Below, piece by piece: positions 1 through 6,338 of a DNA stretch of 32,088 nt (position 1 is the first letter of the stretch; every line of letters starts with the position of its first letter). The stretch comes from Dechloromonas sp. (lineage in GTDB: Bacteria; Pseudomonadota; Gammaproteobacteria; Burkholderiales; Rhodocyclaceae): NCBI GenBank assembly GCA_016790815.1, contig JAEUOG010000022.1, positions 1 through 32,088 on the forward strand, in the 5' to 3' direction. Below the pieces are notes generated by a model. The model ran no database searches and was not told the DNA's origin. It saw nothing but the letters and a program-made list of their open reading frames with translations. The position numbers were made by a program, and so were the translations under genes.

Positions 1-1
1 G

Positions 2-454
2 ATCTTCATGGCCGCTGCATTTACTGACTGGGCCGATGGTTACCTGGCACGCAAACTGAACCAGACTTCAGCCTTCGGCGCTTTCCTGGATCCAGTTGCT
101 GACAAGCTGATGGTTGCCGCTGCGCTGATCGTGCTGGTCCAACTCGGTCGCACTGATGCCATCGTCGCCACCATCATCATCGGCCGCGAGATCACCATCT
201 CGGCGCTGCGCGAATGGATGGCCAAGATCGGCGCGGCGAAGAGCGTCGCCGTCTCGATGCTGGGCAAGATCAAGACCACCGCCCAGATGGCGGCGATTCC
301 GCTGTTGCTGTTCCAGGCGCCCCTGTTTGGCATTGATACGATGTTGGCCGGCGAGTGGCTGATCTGGCTGGCGGCGCTGCTGACCTTGTGGTCGATGGCT
401 TATTACCTGCGCATGGCCTGGCCGGAAATTGCCAGGCGTAGTGCGGAAAAGTAG
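2..454 (+). CDS. pgsA: CDP-diacylglycerol--glycerol-3-phosphate 3-phosphatidyltransferase (3' part)
   Basis: This is the C-terminal part of an inner-membrane enzyme that joins CDP-diacylglycerol and glycerol-3-phosphate to make phosphatidylglycerol-phosphate, the first committed step to PG and cardiolipin. The frame is open to the left edge, so the start lies outside the window; an internal ATG at 8 is not the start. The CDP-alcohol phosphatidyltransferase signature DGxxARx8GxxxDxxxD is complete near the beginning (DGYLAR, then G, then DPVAD). Three or four hydrophobic helices follow, as expected for the family. It ends 53 nt before the first tRNA and has no obvious terminator of its own; the tRNA promoter starts 10 nt after its stop. 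Identity is secure from the signature; the missing N-terminus cannot be judged. Confidence 0.95.
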   Translation: MFMAAAFTDWADGYLARKLNQTSAFGAFLDPVADKLMVAAALIVLVQLGRTDAIVATIIIGREITISALREWMAKIGAAKSVAVSMLGKIKTTAQMAAIPLLLFQAPLFGIDTMLAGEWLIWLAALLTLWSMAYYLRMAWPEIARRSAEK

Positions 455-463
455 AAGAGGGTG

Positions 464-491
464 TTGACAAATCCCTTGGGGCGTCTATAAT
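464..491 (+). promoter_or_regulatory. Sigma-70 promoter of the tRNA array
   Basis: A perfect TTGACA (464-469) and a perfect TATAAT (486-491) are separated by 16 bp and lie 16 bp before the first tRNA-Gly. The bases just after the -10 are GC-rich (gcgcgc), the kind of discriminator typical of stringently controlled stable-RNA promoters. The stringent-control reading is inference. Confidence 0.88.
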
Positions 492-507
492 GCGCGCTCT
501 GTTTGAC

Positions 508-583
508 GCGGCAGTAGCTCAGTTGGTAGAGCGATACCTTGCCAAGGTATAGGTCGAGAGTTCGAGACTCTTCTGCCGCTCCA
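508..583 (+). tRNA. tRNA-Gly (GCC), copy 1
   Basis: A 76-nt cloverleaf with acceptor arms GCGGCAG/CTGCCGC, anticodon loop TTGCCAA (anticodon GCC), T-arm GTTCGA and an encoded CCA end. It is the first gene of the array and identical over its full length to the copy at 724-799. Confidence 0.97.
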
Positions 584-643
584 GATTTTATTGGAATTGG
601 TTTAGCTAACCAGTTCCGCAGCAGTAAAGCAGAATGTAGGCAC

Positions 644-717
644 GGCGCGATAGCAAAGCGGTTATGCACCGGATTGCAAATCCGTGTAGGTCGGTTCGAC
701 TCCGGCTCGCGCCTCCA
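644..717 (+). tRNA. tRNA-Cys (GCA)
   Basis: A 74-nt cloverleaf with acceptor arms GGCGCGA/TCGCGCC, anticodon GCA in the loop following CCGGA, T-loop GTTCGAC and an encoded CCA. It sits between two identical tRNA-Gly genes and is presumably processed from the same transcript. Confidence 0.96.
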
Positions 718-723
718 GATTTT

Positions 724-799
724 GCGGCAGTAGCTCAGTTGGTAGAGCGATACCTTGCCAAGGTATAGGTCGAGAGTTCGAGACTCTTCTGCCGCTCCA
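724..799 (+). tRNA. tRNA-Gly (GCC), copy 2
   Basis: Base-for-base identical to tRNA-Gly copy 1. It lies 6 nt after tRNA-Cys and just before a strong terminator. Identity suggests a recent duplication or ongoing gene conversion. Confidence 0.97.
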
Positions 800-804
800 A
801 ATAG

Positions 805-838
805 AAAAAGGGAAAGCGCTGGTCGCTTTCCCTTTTTT
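805..838 (+). terminator. Intrinsic terminator after the Gly-Cys-Gly tRNAs
   Basis: A 14-bp perfect stem (805-818 with 824-837, AAAAAGGGAAAGCG arm) with a 5-nt loop runs into six Ts. It should stop the Gly-Cys-Gly transcript, so tRNA-Leu needs its own promoter or readthrough. The stem is A/T-flanked and may also work on the other strand. Confidence 0.85.
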
Positions 839-839
839 C

Positions 840-859
840 ATATCGGGGCCCGATATAAT
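840..859 (+). promoter_or_regulatory. -10 box with overlapping palindrome before tRNA-Leu
   Basis: A perfect TATAAT (854-859) lies 11 bp before tRNA-Leu. It overlaps the right arm of a 7-bp inverted repeat, ATATCGG (840-846) and CCGATAT (850-856). No good -35 is visible; the expected position falls in the T-run of the preceding terminator. It could be a promoter with an operator over the -10. The promoter role is likely; the operator role is a guess. Confidence 0.45.
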
Positions 860-870
860 TGAAGCCCCCG

Positions 871-956
871 GCCTGGGTGGTGAAATTGGTAGACACAAGA
901 GACTTAAAATCTCTCGCTCTTTGAGTGTACGGGTTCGATTCCCGTCCCAGGCACCA
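871..956 (+). tRNA. tRNA-Leu (TAA)
   Basis: An 86-nt class II tRNA with acceptor arms GCCTGGG/CCCAGGC, anticodon stem AGAGA/TCTCT, loop CTTAAAA (anticodon TAA at 905-907), a long variable arm and an encoded CCA. The next gene starts only 11 nt downstream, so both are probably on one transcript. Confidence 0.96.
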
Positions 957-967
957 CGATTGAATAC

Positions 968-1423
968 ATGATCATCTACGACCTTAACTGCGACAATAAC
1001 CACCGGTTTGAAGGGTGGTTCCAGAATGCCGACGCGTTCGAGGCACAACTTGAAGAGAACCTTGTCTGCTGTCCGCAATGCGATAGCCACAACGTTCGCC
1101 GCGTACCTTCGGCTGTGGCAATTTCCGGGCACCACGTCGAGCAGGTCGCGGAGTCCTCAGCCAGTTCATCCTCAGCGCCGACGAGTACGGCGTTGATGCC
1201 GGTCGGCGAACATGCCACCGCCCTGTATCGCCAGCTTATCCAGACTATCGTCAGTCACAGTGAGGATGTTGGCCACTCGTTTGCCGATGAGGCGCGCAGG
1301 ATTCATTACAACGAAGCGCCACAACGCCCGATTCGCGGCCAGGCCAGCGAAGATGAATGTGATGCCTTGCGCGATGAAGGTATTCAGATCCTGAGTTTGC
1401 CGGTACCCAAAGGTGAGCATTGA
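968..1423 (+). CDS. DUF1178 family protein
   Basis: A 151-aa soluble protein of unknown function in the DUF1178 family. The diagnostic N-terminus is present: MIIYDLNC, a HRFEGWF block at about residues 13-19, and a CPQC pair near 35-38. With Cys8 this could form a small zinc-ribbon-like site. The middle is low-complexity (Ser/Ala rich), and the C-terminal half carries an ADEARRIHY block conserved in the family. There is no Shine-Dalgarno; the sequence before the ATG is the tRNA-Leu CCA end plus 11 nt, so translation probably begins on an mRNA with a very short leader after tRNA 3' processing. The gene is convergent with the oxidoreductase ending at 1435. Family assignment is firm; molecular role is unknown. 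Confidence 0.9.
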   Translation: MIIYDLNCDNNHRFEGWFQNADAFEAQLEENLVCCPQCDSHNVRRVPSAVAISGHHVEQVAESSASSSSAPTSTALMPVGEHATALYRQLIQTIVSHSEDVGHSFADEARRIHYNEAPQRPIRGQASEDECDALRDEGIQILSLPVPKGEH

Positions 1424-1434
1424 CAGGGAGAATT

Positions 1435-2577
1435 TCAGCTCCCGGGCTGGGTTTTTTCTTCCGCTCCGCTCGTCGGATTGATCTCGTATTGGCGCATGAA
1501 GCGCCGGTCGATCCGGTCCTTCCATAACCAGGCCCAGCGTCCGCTGGCGGAAAATCTGCCCCAGGACATGATGGCCTCTTTGGGGCCGGTTGCCAGCAGG
1601 TAAAGGCTCCTTTTTTGTGGTTGGTAACTTAGCGGCTCCTGCCCCGTTAGAACAAGATTGAGATTGCGGGCCAGCACGGGGCCAGCGCGAACGGCATAGA
1701 CGCCTGACTTGGCATGGGGGGCATCGATGCGGGATGCGACATCACCGGCGGCAAACACTTGCGGATGTGAAACGCTCTGCTGTCCGTCCTGAACTGCTAT
1801 AAAACCGTCCGGTGCAAGCGTCAGTCCGGAATCGGCCAGCCATATCGCTGGACTAACTCCGGTTGCCGCGATGATGCAATTGACCGGAACTGTTGTCCCG
1901 TCGTGCAACTCAAGGCCGGACAAGCAGCCTGACGCATACCCTTTGACGAACTCGATCCGGTGACGCACCAAGGCTTTCGTGACGCGCGCGACGATGCTCG
2001 GCCCGTGTCCGGGCAAAATGCCGCCGCCGACTAGTTTTACCAGTACCTTGCTTGCATCCAGTTCTCGGGTGAGCCGGTAACGCGCGGCGAGGGCCAGTTC
2101 CACTCCGGCGGCACCGCCGCCCACGACAGCGAGACTGGCCACGCCCCGCTGCTTGAAAACCTCAAGTTGCCGCGTCCAGCCGACGACAAAATCCTCGATG
2201 GGGCGGATCGACAGCAAGGTAGCATCTGTGGCGGCCAAGGCTGAAAGCTCGACCTCGGCACCCGTATCCAGAGATAGCGCATCGTAGGCTATCTCTCCGT
2301 GGTTCAGGGTTTGTATGGCCCGGCGCGGCGCATCCAGGCCGACCACGCTATCCTGGACAAAACGGACGCCGGCTGCGGCGAGCAGTGGCTTGAGGACAGC
2401 AGCGCATTGATCCAGTCTGTAATGACCTGCCATCCACCCCGGAAGCATGCCGGAATAGATCTGGCGGGGATATGGCGAGATCAAGGTGACTTCGACACCT
2501 GCCCACGGACGTTCCGCCAAAGCTTTCAGTACGTGAAGGTGGGCATGGCCGGCCCCGGCCAGAACAAGCTGCTTCAT
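1435..2577 (-). CDS. FAD/NAD-dependent oxidoreductase, SelD N-terminal-like family (TIGR03169)
   Basis: A 380-aa pyridine nucleotide-disulfide-oxidoreductase-fold protein of the type found fused to the N-terminus of some SelD selenophosphate synthetases (TIGR03169), here free-standing. The start is the ATG at 2577, which overlaps the previous stop as ATGA and gives the family N-terminus MKQLVLAGAGHAHLHVL. The FAD Rossmann motif is GAGHAH, followed by the family block YSGMLPGWMAGHY at about residues 45-57. A second dinucleotide motif, GGGAAGVE, lies mid-protein, and an AAGDV motif binds FAD towards the C-terminus. No redox-active CxxC follows the first motif, so it is more NDH-2/sulfide-quinone-reductase-like than disulfide-reductase-like. 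It is the last gene of the long minus-strand run and is coupled to two glycosyltransferases. Substrate is unknown. Confidence 0.85.
   Translation of the reverse strand: MKQLVLAGAGHAHLHVLKALAERPWAGVEVTLISPYPRQIYSGMLPGWMAGHYRLDQCAAVLKPLLAAAGVRFVQDSVVGLDAPRRAIQTLNHGEIAYDALSLDTGAEVELSALAATDATLLSIRPIEDFVVGWTRQLEVFKQRGVASLAVVGGGAAGVELALAARYRLTRELDASKVLVKLVGGGILPGHGPSIVARVTKALVRHRIEFVKGYASGCLSGLELHDGTTVPVNCIIAATGVSPAIWLADSGLTLAPDGFIAVQDGQQSVSHPQVFAAGDVASRIDAPHAKSGVYAVRAGPVLARNLNLVLTGQEPLSYQPQKRSLYLLATGPKEAIMSWGRFSASGRWAWLWKDRIDRRFMRQYEINPTSGAEEKTQPGS
1436..1457 (+). terminator. Possible weak terminator after the DUF1178 gene
   Basis: A short GC-rich hairpin (CAGC, 6-nt loop, GCTG) is followed by GG and six Ts. 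It lies between convergent genes, inside the last codons of the minus-strand gene. The stem is only 4 bp, so this is tentative. Confidence 0.3.
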
Positions 2578-3218
2578 GCTCGCACTTCGATACCCGGGGA
2601 GAGCGTATGAACCTCGGGACAGTGTTTTGCCAGACGCTCGAAGTCTTCCCTGCGGTCGACATCCCAGAGTGGCGGAAATTCGTGCCATCGCAAATATATT
2701 CCGGTCAGGCGAGAACGGGTCTGCGCCATGACGCGCTCTGTGCTCCAGTCAATTGCCTGAAACGCACGATGATCTGCTTCTCGCATTCCGATCAACACAT
2801 AGCCACCGTCTTCGGCAGGAACGACGGTCGCGTCGTGCTCCAGCAGGCTGCAGGCAGCCTGGCGCAAGAGATCGGAGCTCAGAACCGGGCAGTCCGTCCC
2901 GATCACCAGCGTACCGGCGGGCGTCGACGATTCTGCGATCGCTGCAAGCATGCGTTCGCCGAGATCGCCTTCCGGCTGGCGGCGCAAGGTTACGGCACCG
3001 AAAGAGAGGCAGGCCACGAACGCCGGATGAACGACATCGGGGGCACACCAGAGAGTTACCGGGCCTATATCGGCCCGCAACGCTGTCGCTACTGCGCGCT
3101 GCAAGAGCCAGCCTTGCAGCGTTGCCGCTCCATCTGCACCAAGGTGCGGAATTAGGCGTGTCTTGGCCAGCCCGGGAACAGGGGCTTTGGCCAGTATCGC
3201 AACCCCGACGCGCTGCAT
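2574..3218 (-). CDS. TIGR04282 family glycosyltransferase (CofC/DUF2064-like)
   Basis: A 214-aa GT-A-fold nucleotidyl/glycosyl-transferase-like protein. Visible motifs are the N-terminal VAILAKAPVPGLAKTRL nucleotide loop (like CofC/MobA), GTDCPVLSSDLL mid-protein, and AEDGGYVLIG, where an acidic residue should bind metal. I start it at the ATG at 3218, giving MQRVGVAI, 4 nt after the upstream stop. An ATG at 3233 would overlap that stop by 11 nt and cannot be excluded. Its stop overlaps the next start as ATGA. TIGR04282 and TIGR04283 genes are typically paired and often sit near arsS-type radical SAM genes, which fits this cluster. Sugar donor and acceptor cannot be told from the sequence. 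Confidence 0.85.
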   Translation of the reverse strand: MQRVGVAILAKAPVPGLAKTRLIPHLGADGAATLQGWLLQRAVATALRADIGPVTLWCAPDVVHPAFVACLSFGAVTLRRQPEGDLGERMLAAIAESSTPAGTLVIGTDCPVLSSDLLRQAACSLLEHDATVVPAEDGGYVLIGMREADHRAFQAIDWSTERVMAQTRSRLTGIYLRWHEFPPLWDVDRREDFERLAKHCPEVHTLSPGIEVRA

Positions 3219-3222
3219 GGGC

Positions 3223-3921
3223 TCAGGTTCCATCAGGGAGGTAGCCGTATTCCCTTGCCAGAGCGTTCGGGCTGGCACCAAAAAAGAATCGAAGGCGCAG
3301 CCACCACATCGTCAGGATCGTGCTTAGCAGACCATGTTTCTCCCAGCGTCGGCCCGAGGTCGTGACGCGTTCCGTGAGGCAAACCGGCCATCCTTCCTTG
3401 CGCATGACGTGGGAAAACACGATGTCTTCCATCAGCGGAATCGCCGGGAATCCGCCGCTGTGCTGAAAGGCTTCGCGCTTGACGAATATGCCTTGATCGC
3501 CGGTCGCTATGCCGGTCAGGCGCGAGCGCCAGTTCATCATGAATGCCACCATGCCAAGGCCCCGGATACCGCCATCGATGCTCACATCGAAGCGTCCCCA
3601 GCAGCCTCGATTGCTCACCGCTGCGCGTACCAATTCCAGGGCGGCAGAGGGGAGAAGCGTGTCCGCGTGCAGAAACAGCAGTATGTCACCTGACGCCAGA
3701 GCCGCACCGGCATTCATCTGAAGAGCTCTGCCCCGTCTGGATGTCGTCACGCAATCCGCCAGCGAACGGGCACATTCTGCCGTGTCATCGTCGCTGCCAC
3801 CATCGACGACGATCACCTCCGTACCTTGCGCGCGAAACCCTTGCAGGCGTTCAAGGACATGAACGATGCCGTCGGCTTCGTTCAGTACGGGAATGATGAT
3901 AGAGACAGCGGGCGTGTTCAT
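3223..3921 (-). CDS. TIGR04283 family glycosyltransferase (arsenosugar-type GT2)
   Basis: A 232-aa family-2 glycosyltransferase. The N-terminus VSIIIPVLNEADGI is the classic GT2 nucleotide-sugar loop, followed by VVDGGSDDDT and the metal-binding HADT motif (a DxD variant, about residue 85). GDQGIFVKREAF and LMEDIVFSHVM supply the acceptor and catalytic acidic region. A TIGR04283 name often used in databases is arsenosugar biosynthesis glycosyltransferase; that function is by association with ArsM/ArsS rather than by assay. The C-terminus is basic and hydrophobic and may touch the membrane. It follows DUF3047 after 44 nt and precedes the TIGR04282 gene by 4 nt. An arsS-type gene lies 9 kb upstream in the same direction. 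Confidence 0.87.
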   Translation of the reverse strand: MNTPAVSIIIPVLNEADGIVHVLERLQGFRAQGTEVIVVDGGSDDDTAECARSLADCVTTSRRGRALQMNAGAALASGDILLFLHADTLLPSAALELVRAAVSNRGCWGRFDVSIDGGIRGLGMVAFMMNWRSRLTGIATGDQGIFVKREAFQHSGGFPAIPLMEDIVFSHVMRKEGWPVCLTERVTTSGRRWEKHGLLSTILTMWWLRLRFFFGASPNALAREYGYLPDGT

Positions 3922-3965
3922 GGGTAAATCAGCTGTTCGTTTCGTTCAGTTTCTAGCGGCAAGAT

Positions 3966-4709
3966 TCAGTTCTTCGTCATCGGGCAGGCGTCTTCCGACG
4001 CAACGAAGCGGAAATCGGCGAAGCCGGCATGCGCTTCCTCGCCAGTATTATCGGTATCCGAGGCGATAGCCAGCCCCCTCAGTTCGCCGCCGATATCGCC
4101 AAATGCCGTTTGAAAATCGGCCAGGACGTTTCGCCGTTCCTGCACCCAGGCTCCCGCCTGCCCGGCACCAGAGCGCAACACCAGCATGCGCGCCCGATCG
4201 GTGTAGGCGTTGTCCTGCAAGGTGCCGATCGGGTGGCGGTTGTCCCAGATGTAGTTCAGCGCGGCATCGGGTACCTGACTGCCGTAGATCGACCGTGCCA
4301 GCCGAAGTTTGGAACGGGTGGCGAAGCCCAACTGATCGGGCGGCACCGCAAAGGTCAGATAGACTCGGGCGGCGTAATCATCGCCGGATTTTCGGGTCAT
4401 GTCGGCAGAGGCAACGGGCGCGTCTATCCGCCATTGCCAGCACAAAATGGGCGTTTTTCTGAGGTCGACCGCAGCAGTCCGTCCGAGCAATGCCATGCTC
4501 TTCTTTGCCCTTGCTTCGATGGCAACGACCCCGTCCCATTTGCGCAATGTGTACTGGGTTGGCGCCACACGCAGGTCGAGATGCTCAACTTTCCAGGGCG
4601 CCGGAATGGTCGTGTCACTTTCGTTGAAGCGGCCGACCCAGAGTGGATCGGCCAGGGTTGCAAAGGGAATGCCCATGCCAACCAGGCTGGCGAGGAAACA
4701 CCGAGTCAT
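3966..4709 (-). CDS. DUF3047 domain protein, exported
   Basis: A 247-aa protein with a signal peptide (hydrophobic residues 4-18, likely cleavage after TLA at about residue 20), so probably periplasmic. The rest fits DUF3047: LCWQWRI and KSGDDYAARVYLTF near the middle, LNYIWDN, and a final FADFRFV strand, consistent with a lectin- or glycanase-like beta sandwich. Function is unknown. The start overlaps the stop of the YiiX-like gene as ATGA. The stretch encoding TAAVDLRKTPIL (4442-4477) is one copy of the dispersed repeat described below. In this cluster DUF547, YiiX-like and DUF3047 genes form a coupled exported trio. Confidence 0.83.
   Translation of the reverse strand: MTRCFLASLVGMGIPFATLADPLWVGRFNESDTTIPAPWKVEHLDLRVAPTQYTLRKWDGVVAIEARAKKSMALLGRTAAVDLRKTPILCWQWRIDAPVASADMTRKSGDDYAARVYLTFAVPPDQLGFATRSKLRLARSIYGSQVPDAALNYIWDNRHPIGTLQDNAYTDRARMLVLRSGAGQAGAWVQERRNVLADFQTAFGDIGGELRGLAIASDTDNTGEEAHAGFADFRFVASEDACPMTKN
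4442..4477 (-). repeat. Dispersed CGGTCRACC repeat, copy in DUF3047
   Basis: Read on the minus strand: CTGCTGCGGTCGACC, then an A-rich block, CGCCC and ATTTTG. It matches the GCTGCGGT-type copies at 24362 and 9226 in order and spacing, and is translated in frame. Confidence 0.65.
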
Positions 4710-5500
4710 ATACTGGCCTCACGCTGCGCAGCCTCGGGCAAATGGTCGGCCCAGTTGAGACGACGGTATTCGAAGCCATTATCCAGTGTTGGCTTGATCA
4801 CCTGAAAATAGGGCGACACATCGAAATCCCGCGGGACGAACAGGCTGTGATGGCGAATGCGCAGTATTTCGTCGATGCATCCCGGGCAGTCCTGACGATT
4901 GCTAGCGCGCAGTTCGATATCGGGCAGGATGGGGTAGCGCACCGACTGAAAACATTGCGCGATCAACGTCGAGCAGATGGCTCGCGTCGGGTCTCCGCTA
5001 CCCAGCGAGAGCATTCGGCGTCGCCAGCGTTGCGGCACGGGAGGCGTGGGTATCAGGTAACGTGCCAGATCGAAGACATTTTTCAGGTCGTATTGCTGGC
5101 CAACCCGTCCCAGTCCGTAGTCGATGACGCGTTGCCGGTCCTCATCGGAAAGGCCGACAGGCCGGCAGATGCGGCAGTGCAAACCATCGAATTCGGCTAG
5201 TTCAACCAGGCGAATACCTTCGATGATATCTGCCTCGACAAAGTTCAGCGGGGTGCCGTTCGGGCCGTTGCATTCAGCAGCATCGCCGATAAAAAGTGCC
5301 GCATGCGACCAAGTGGATTGGGTCAGATATTTTATCGCCACACTGACTCTCGTTTCACCTTCAACCAGAAGCACGTCCCCGGGCCGGAGCGCTTTAGCAA
5401 GTAATTCCAGGGGCGTCGGTAGCGAGGCGCCATGGCGGTGATGGGGCTGGCTAAGCCAGCGTCCCAACCAACTACCGACACGGCGAGCCAGCACGTTCAT
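4706..5500 (-). CDS. YiiX/YebB-like permuted NlpC/P60 cysteine hydrolase
   Basis: A 264-aa protein of the circularly permuted papain-like group (YiiX/YebB). The block LRPGDVLLVEG, with catalytic His66 in WSHAALFIGDA, precedes the catalytic Cys176 in AICSTLIAQ, which is the permuted His-before-Cys order. FVEADIIEG (about 88-96) supplies the usual acidic region. Family members cleave amide or ester bonds in lipids or peptides; the substrate here is unknown. There is no clear signal peptide, though residues 5-18 are amphipathic. It overlaps both neighbours by 4 nt (ATGA at 5497-5500 and 4706-4709), so it is tightly coupled to DUF547 and DUF3047. Confidence 0.82.
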   Translation of the reverse strand: MNVLARRVGSWLGRWLSQPHHRHGASLPTPLELLAKALRPGDVLLVEGETRVSVAIKYLTQSTWSHAALFIGDAAECNGPNGTPLNFVEADIIEGIRLVELAEFDGLHCRICRPVGLSDEDRQRVIDYGLGRVGQQYDLKNVFDLARYLIPTPPVPQRWRRRMLSLGSGDPTRAICSTLIAQCFQSVRYPILPDIELRASNRQDCPGCIDEILRIRHHSLFVPRDFDVSPYFQVIKPTLDNGFEYRRLNWADHLPEAAQREASI

Positions 5501-6333
5501 TTTTGTGCCTTGGTGCGCTCTGTTGCACTGACATCATTCAGCCGCCAGTCGTATTCAAGGAACGTCAGTTTGTAGTCACCCTGGCGAATTCGCTCCTGTG
5601 CATCCGGTGTTTTGGCAAGTTGCCCGGCATAACGACCAAAGGTGATTTTGAGCGAAGCGAAGCCCTGATGACCTTTCTCGAAATCCTTGCCGTACCAGTC
5701 GAATATTTTCGAAACCTGGAGCTTTCCACTGGCTGTGTCGAAGCGATTGCGACTGCTGTCGGCGAGGAAGCGGCGCATGCCGTCTTCCAGATGGCTATCC
5801 AGCTTTTCAGCCGTAAAGGCTTCGGGCCGCAACATCGGGCAACCGATTGAAGCGCAGACGACGGCTGCATGAATACGCGGATCGTCGAAAGTACCCGGGG
5901 CGCGGATCAGGCCGTGTTCGATATCGTCGAGTGCCATTTCCTGGCCGAAGAGCGGGATGAACTTCTTCTTCCAGGGCGACTGGAAGACACTGCCTAGATC
6001 CTTGATCGATTTGAGGTCAGGATATTTACGCAACACTAGTTCAACCGTCCAGGCATTGTAGCCATTGATCAGGAAGGCCAGGCGTTTCGCTTTGGGCCAC
6101 TGCTTGTACTCGGCTTCCGGGACTGCGGAAACTGTTTTGAGCCAGGTTTGGAGCATCGCCTGATCGGCCGCCATACCGCGATAGTCTACCCGGCTCGAAT
6201 AGCCGTCCGGCGCCACCTTGACGTGTTTAGCCAGTAGCGTGTTCCATTCCCGGTAGTCGTGGTCAAAGGCGACAGCCGAGAAACTGGCCATCGTCATGAG
6301 CGCCAGCAGGCTGAATTTCTTAAGGATCGTCAT
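5497..6333 (-). CDS. DUF547 domain protein, exported
   Basis: A 278-aa protein with a signal peptide (MTILKKFSLLALMTMASF, cleavage near AVA-F at residue 22), so likely periplasmic. DUF547 hallmarks are FLINGYNAW (87-95), DPRIHAAVVCASIGCP (151-166, Cys160 and Cys165) and the C-terminal FLEYDWRLN. DUF547 is unassigned; the conserved His and Cys hint at a cysteine-peptidase-like or transglutaminase-like fold, which is inference. It begins 5 nt after the FAD/TVP38 fusion stop, with a GGGGGT ribosome-binding stretch before the ATG at 6333, and overlaps the next gene by 4 nt. In databases DUF547 genes commonly accompany TVP38/TMEM64 and arsenosugar-type glycosyltransferase genes, as here. Confidence 0.87.
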   Translation of the reverse strand: MTILKKFSLLALMTMASFSAVAFDHDYREWNTLLAKHVKVAPDGYSSRVDYRGMAADQAMLQTWLKTVSAVPEAEYKQWPKAKRLAFLINGYNAWTVELVLRKYPDLKSIKDLGSVFQSPWKKKFIPLFGQEMALDDIEHGLIRAPGTFDDPRIHAAVVCASIGCPMLRPEAFTAEKLDSHLEDGMRRFLADSSRNRFDTASGKLQVSKIFDWYGKDFEKGHQGFASLKITFGRYAGQLAKTPDAQERIRQGDYKLTFLEYDWRLNDVSATERTKAQK

Positions 6334-6338
6334 CGGGC

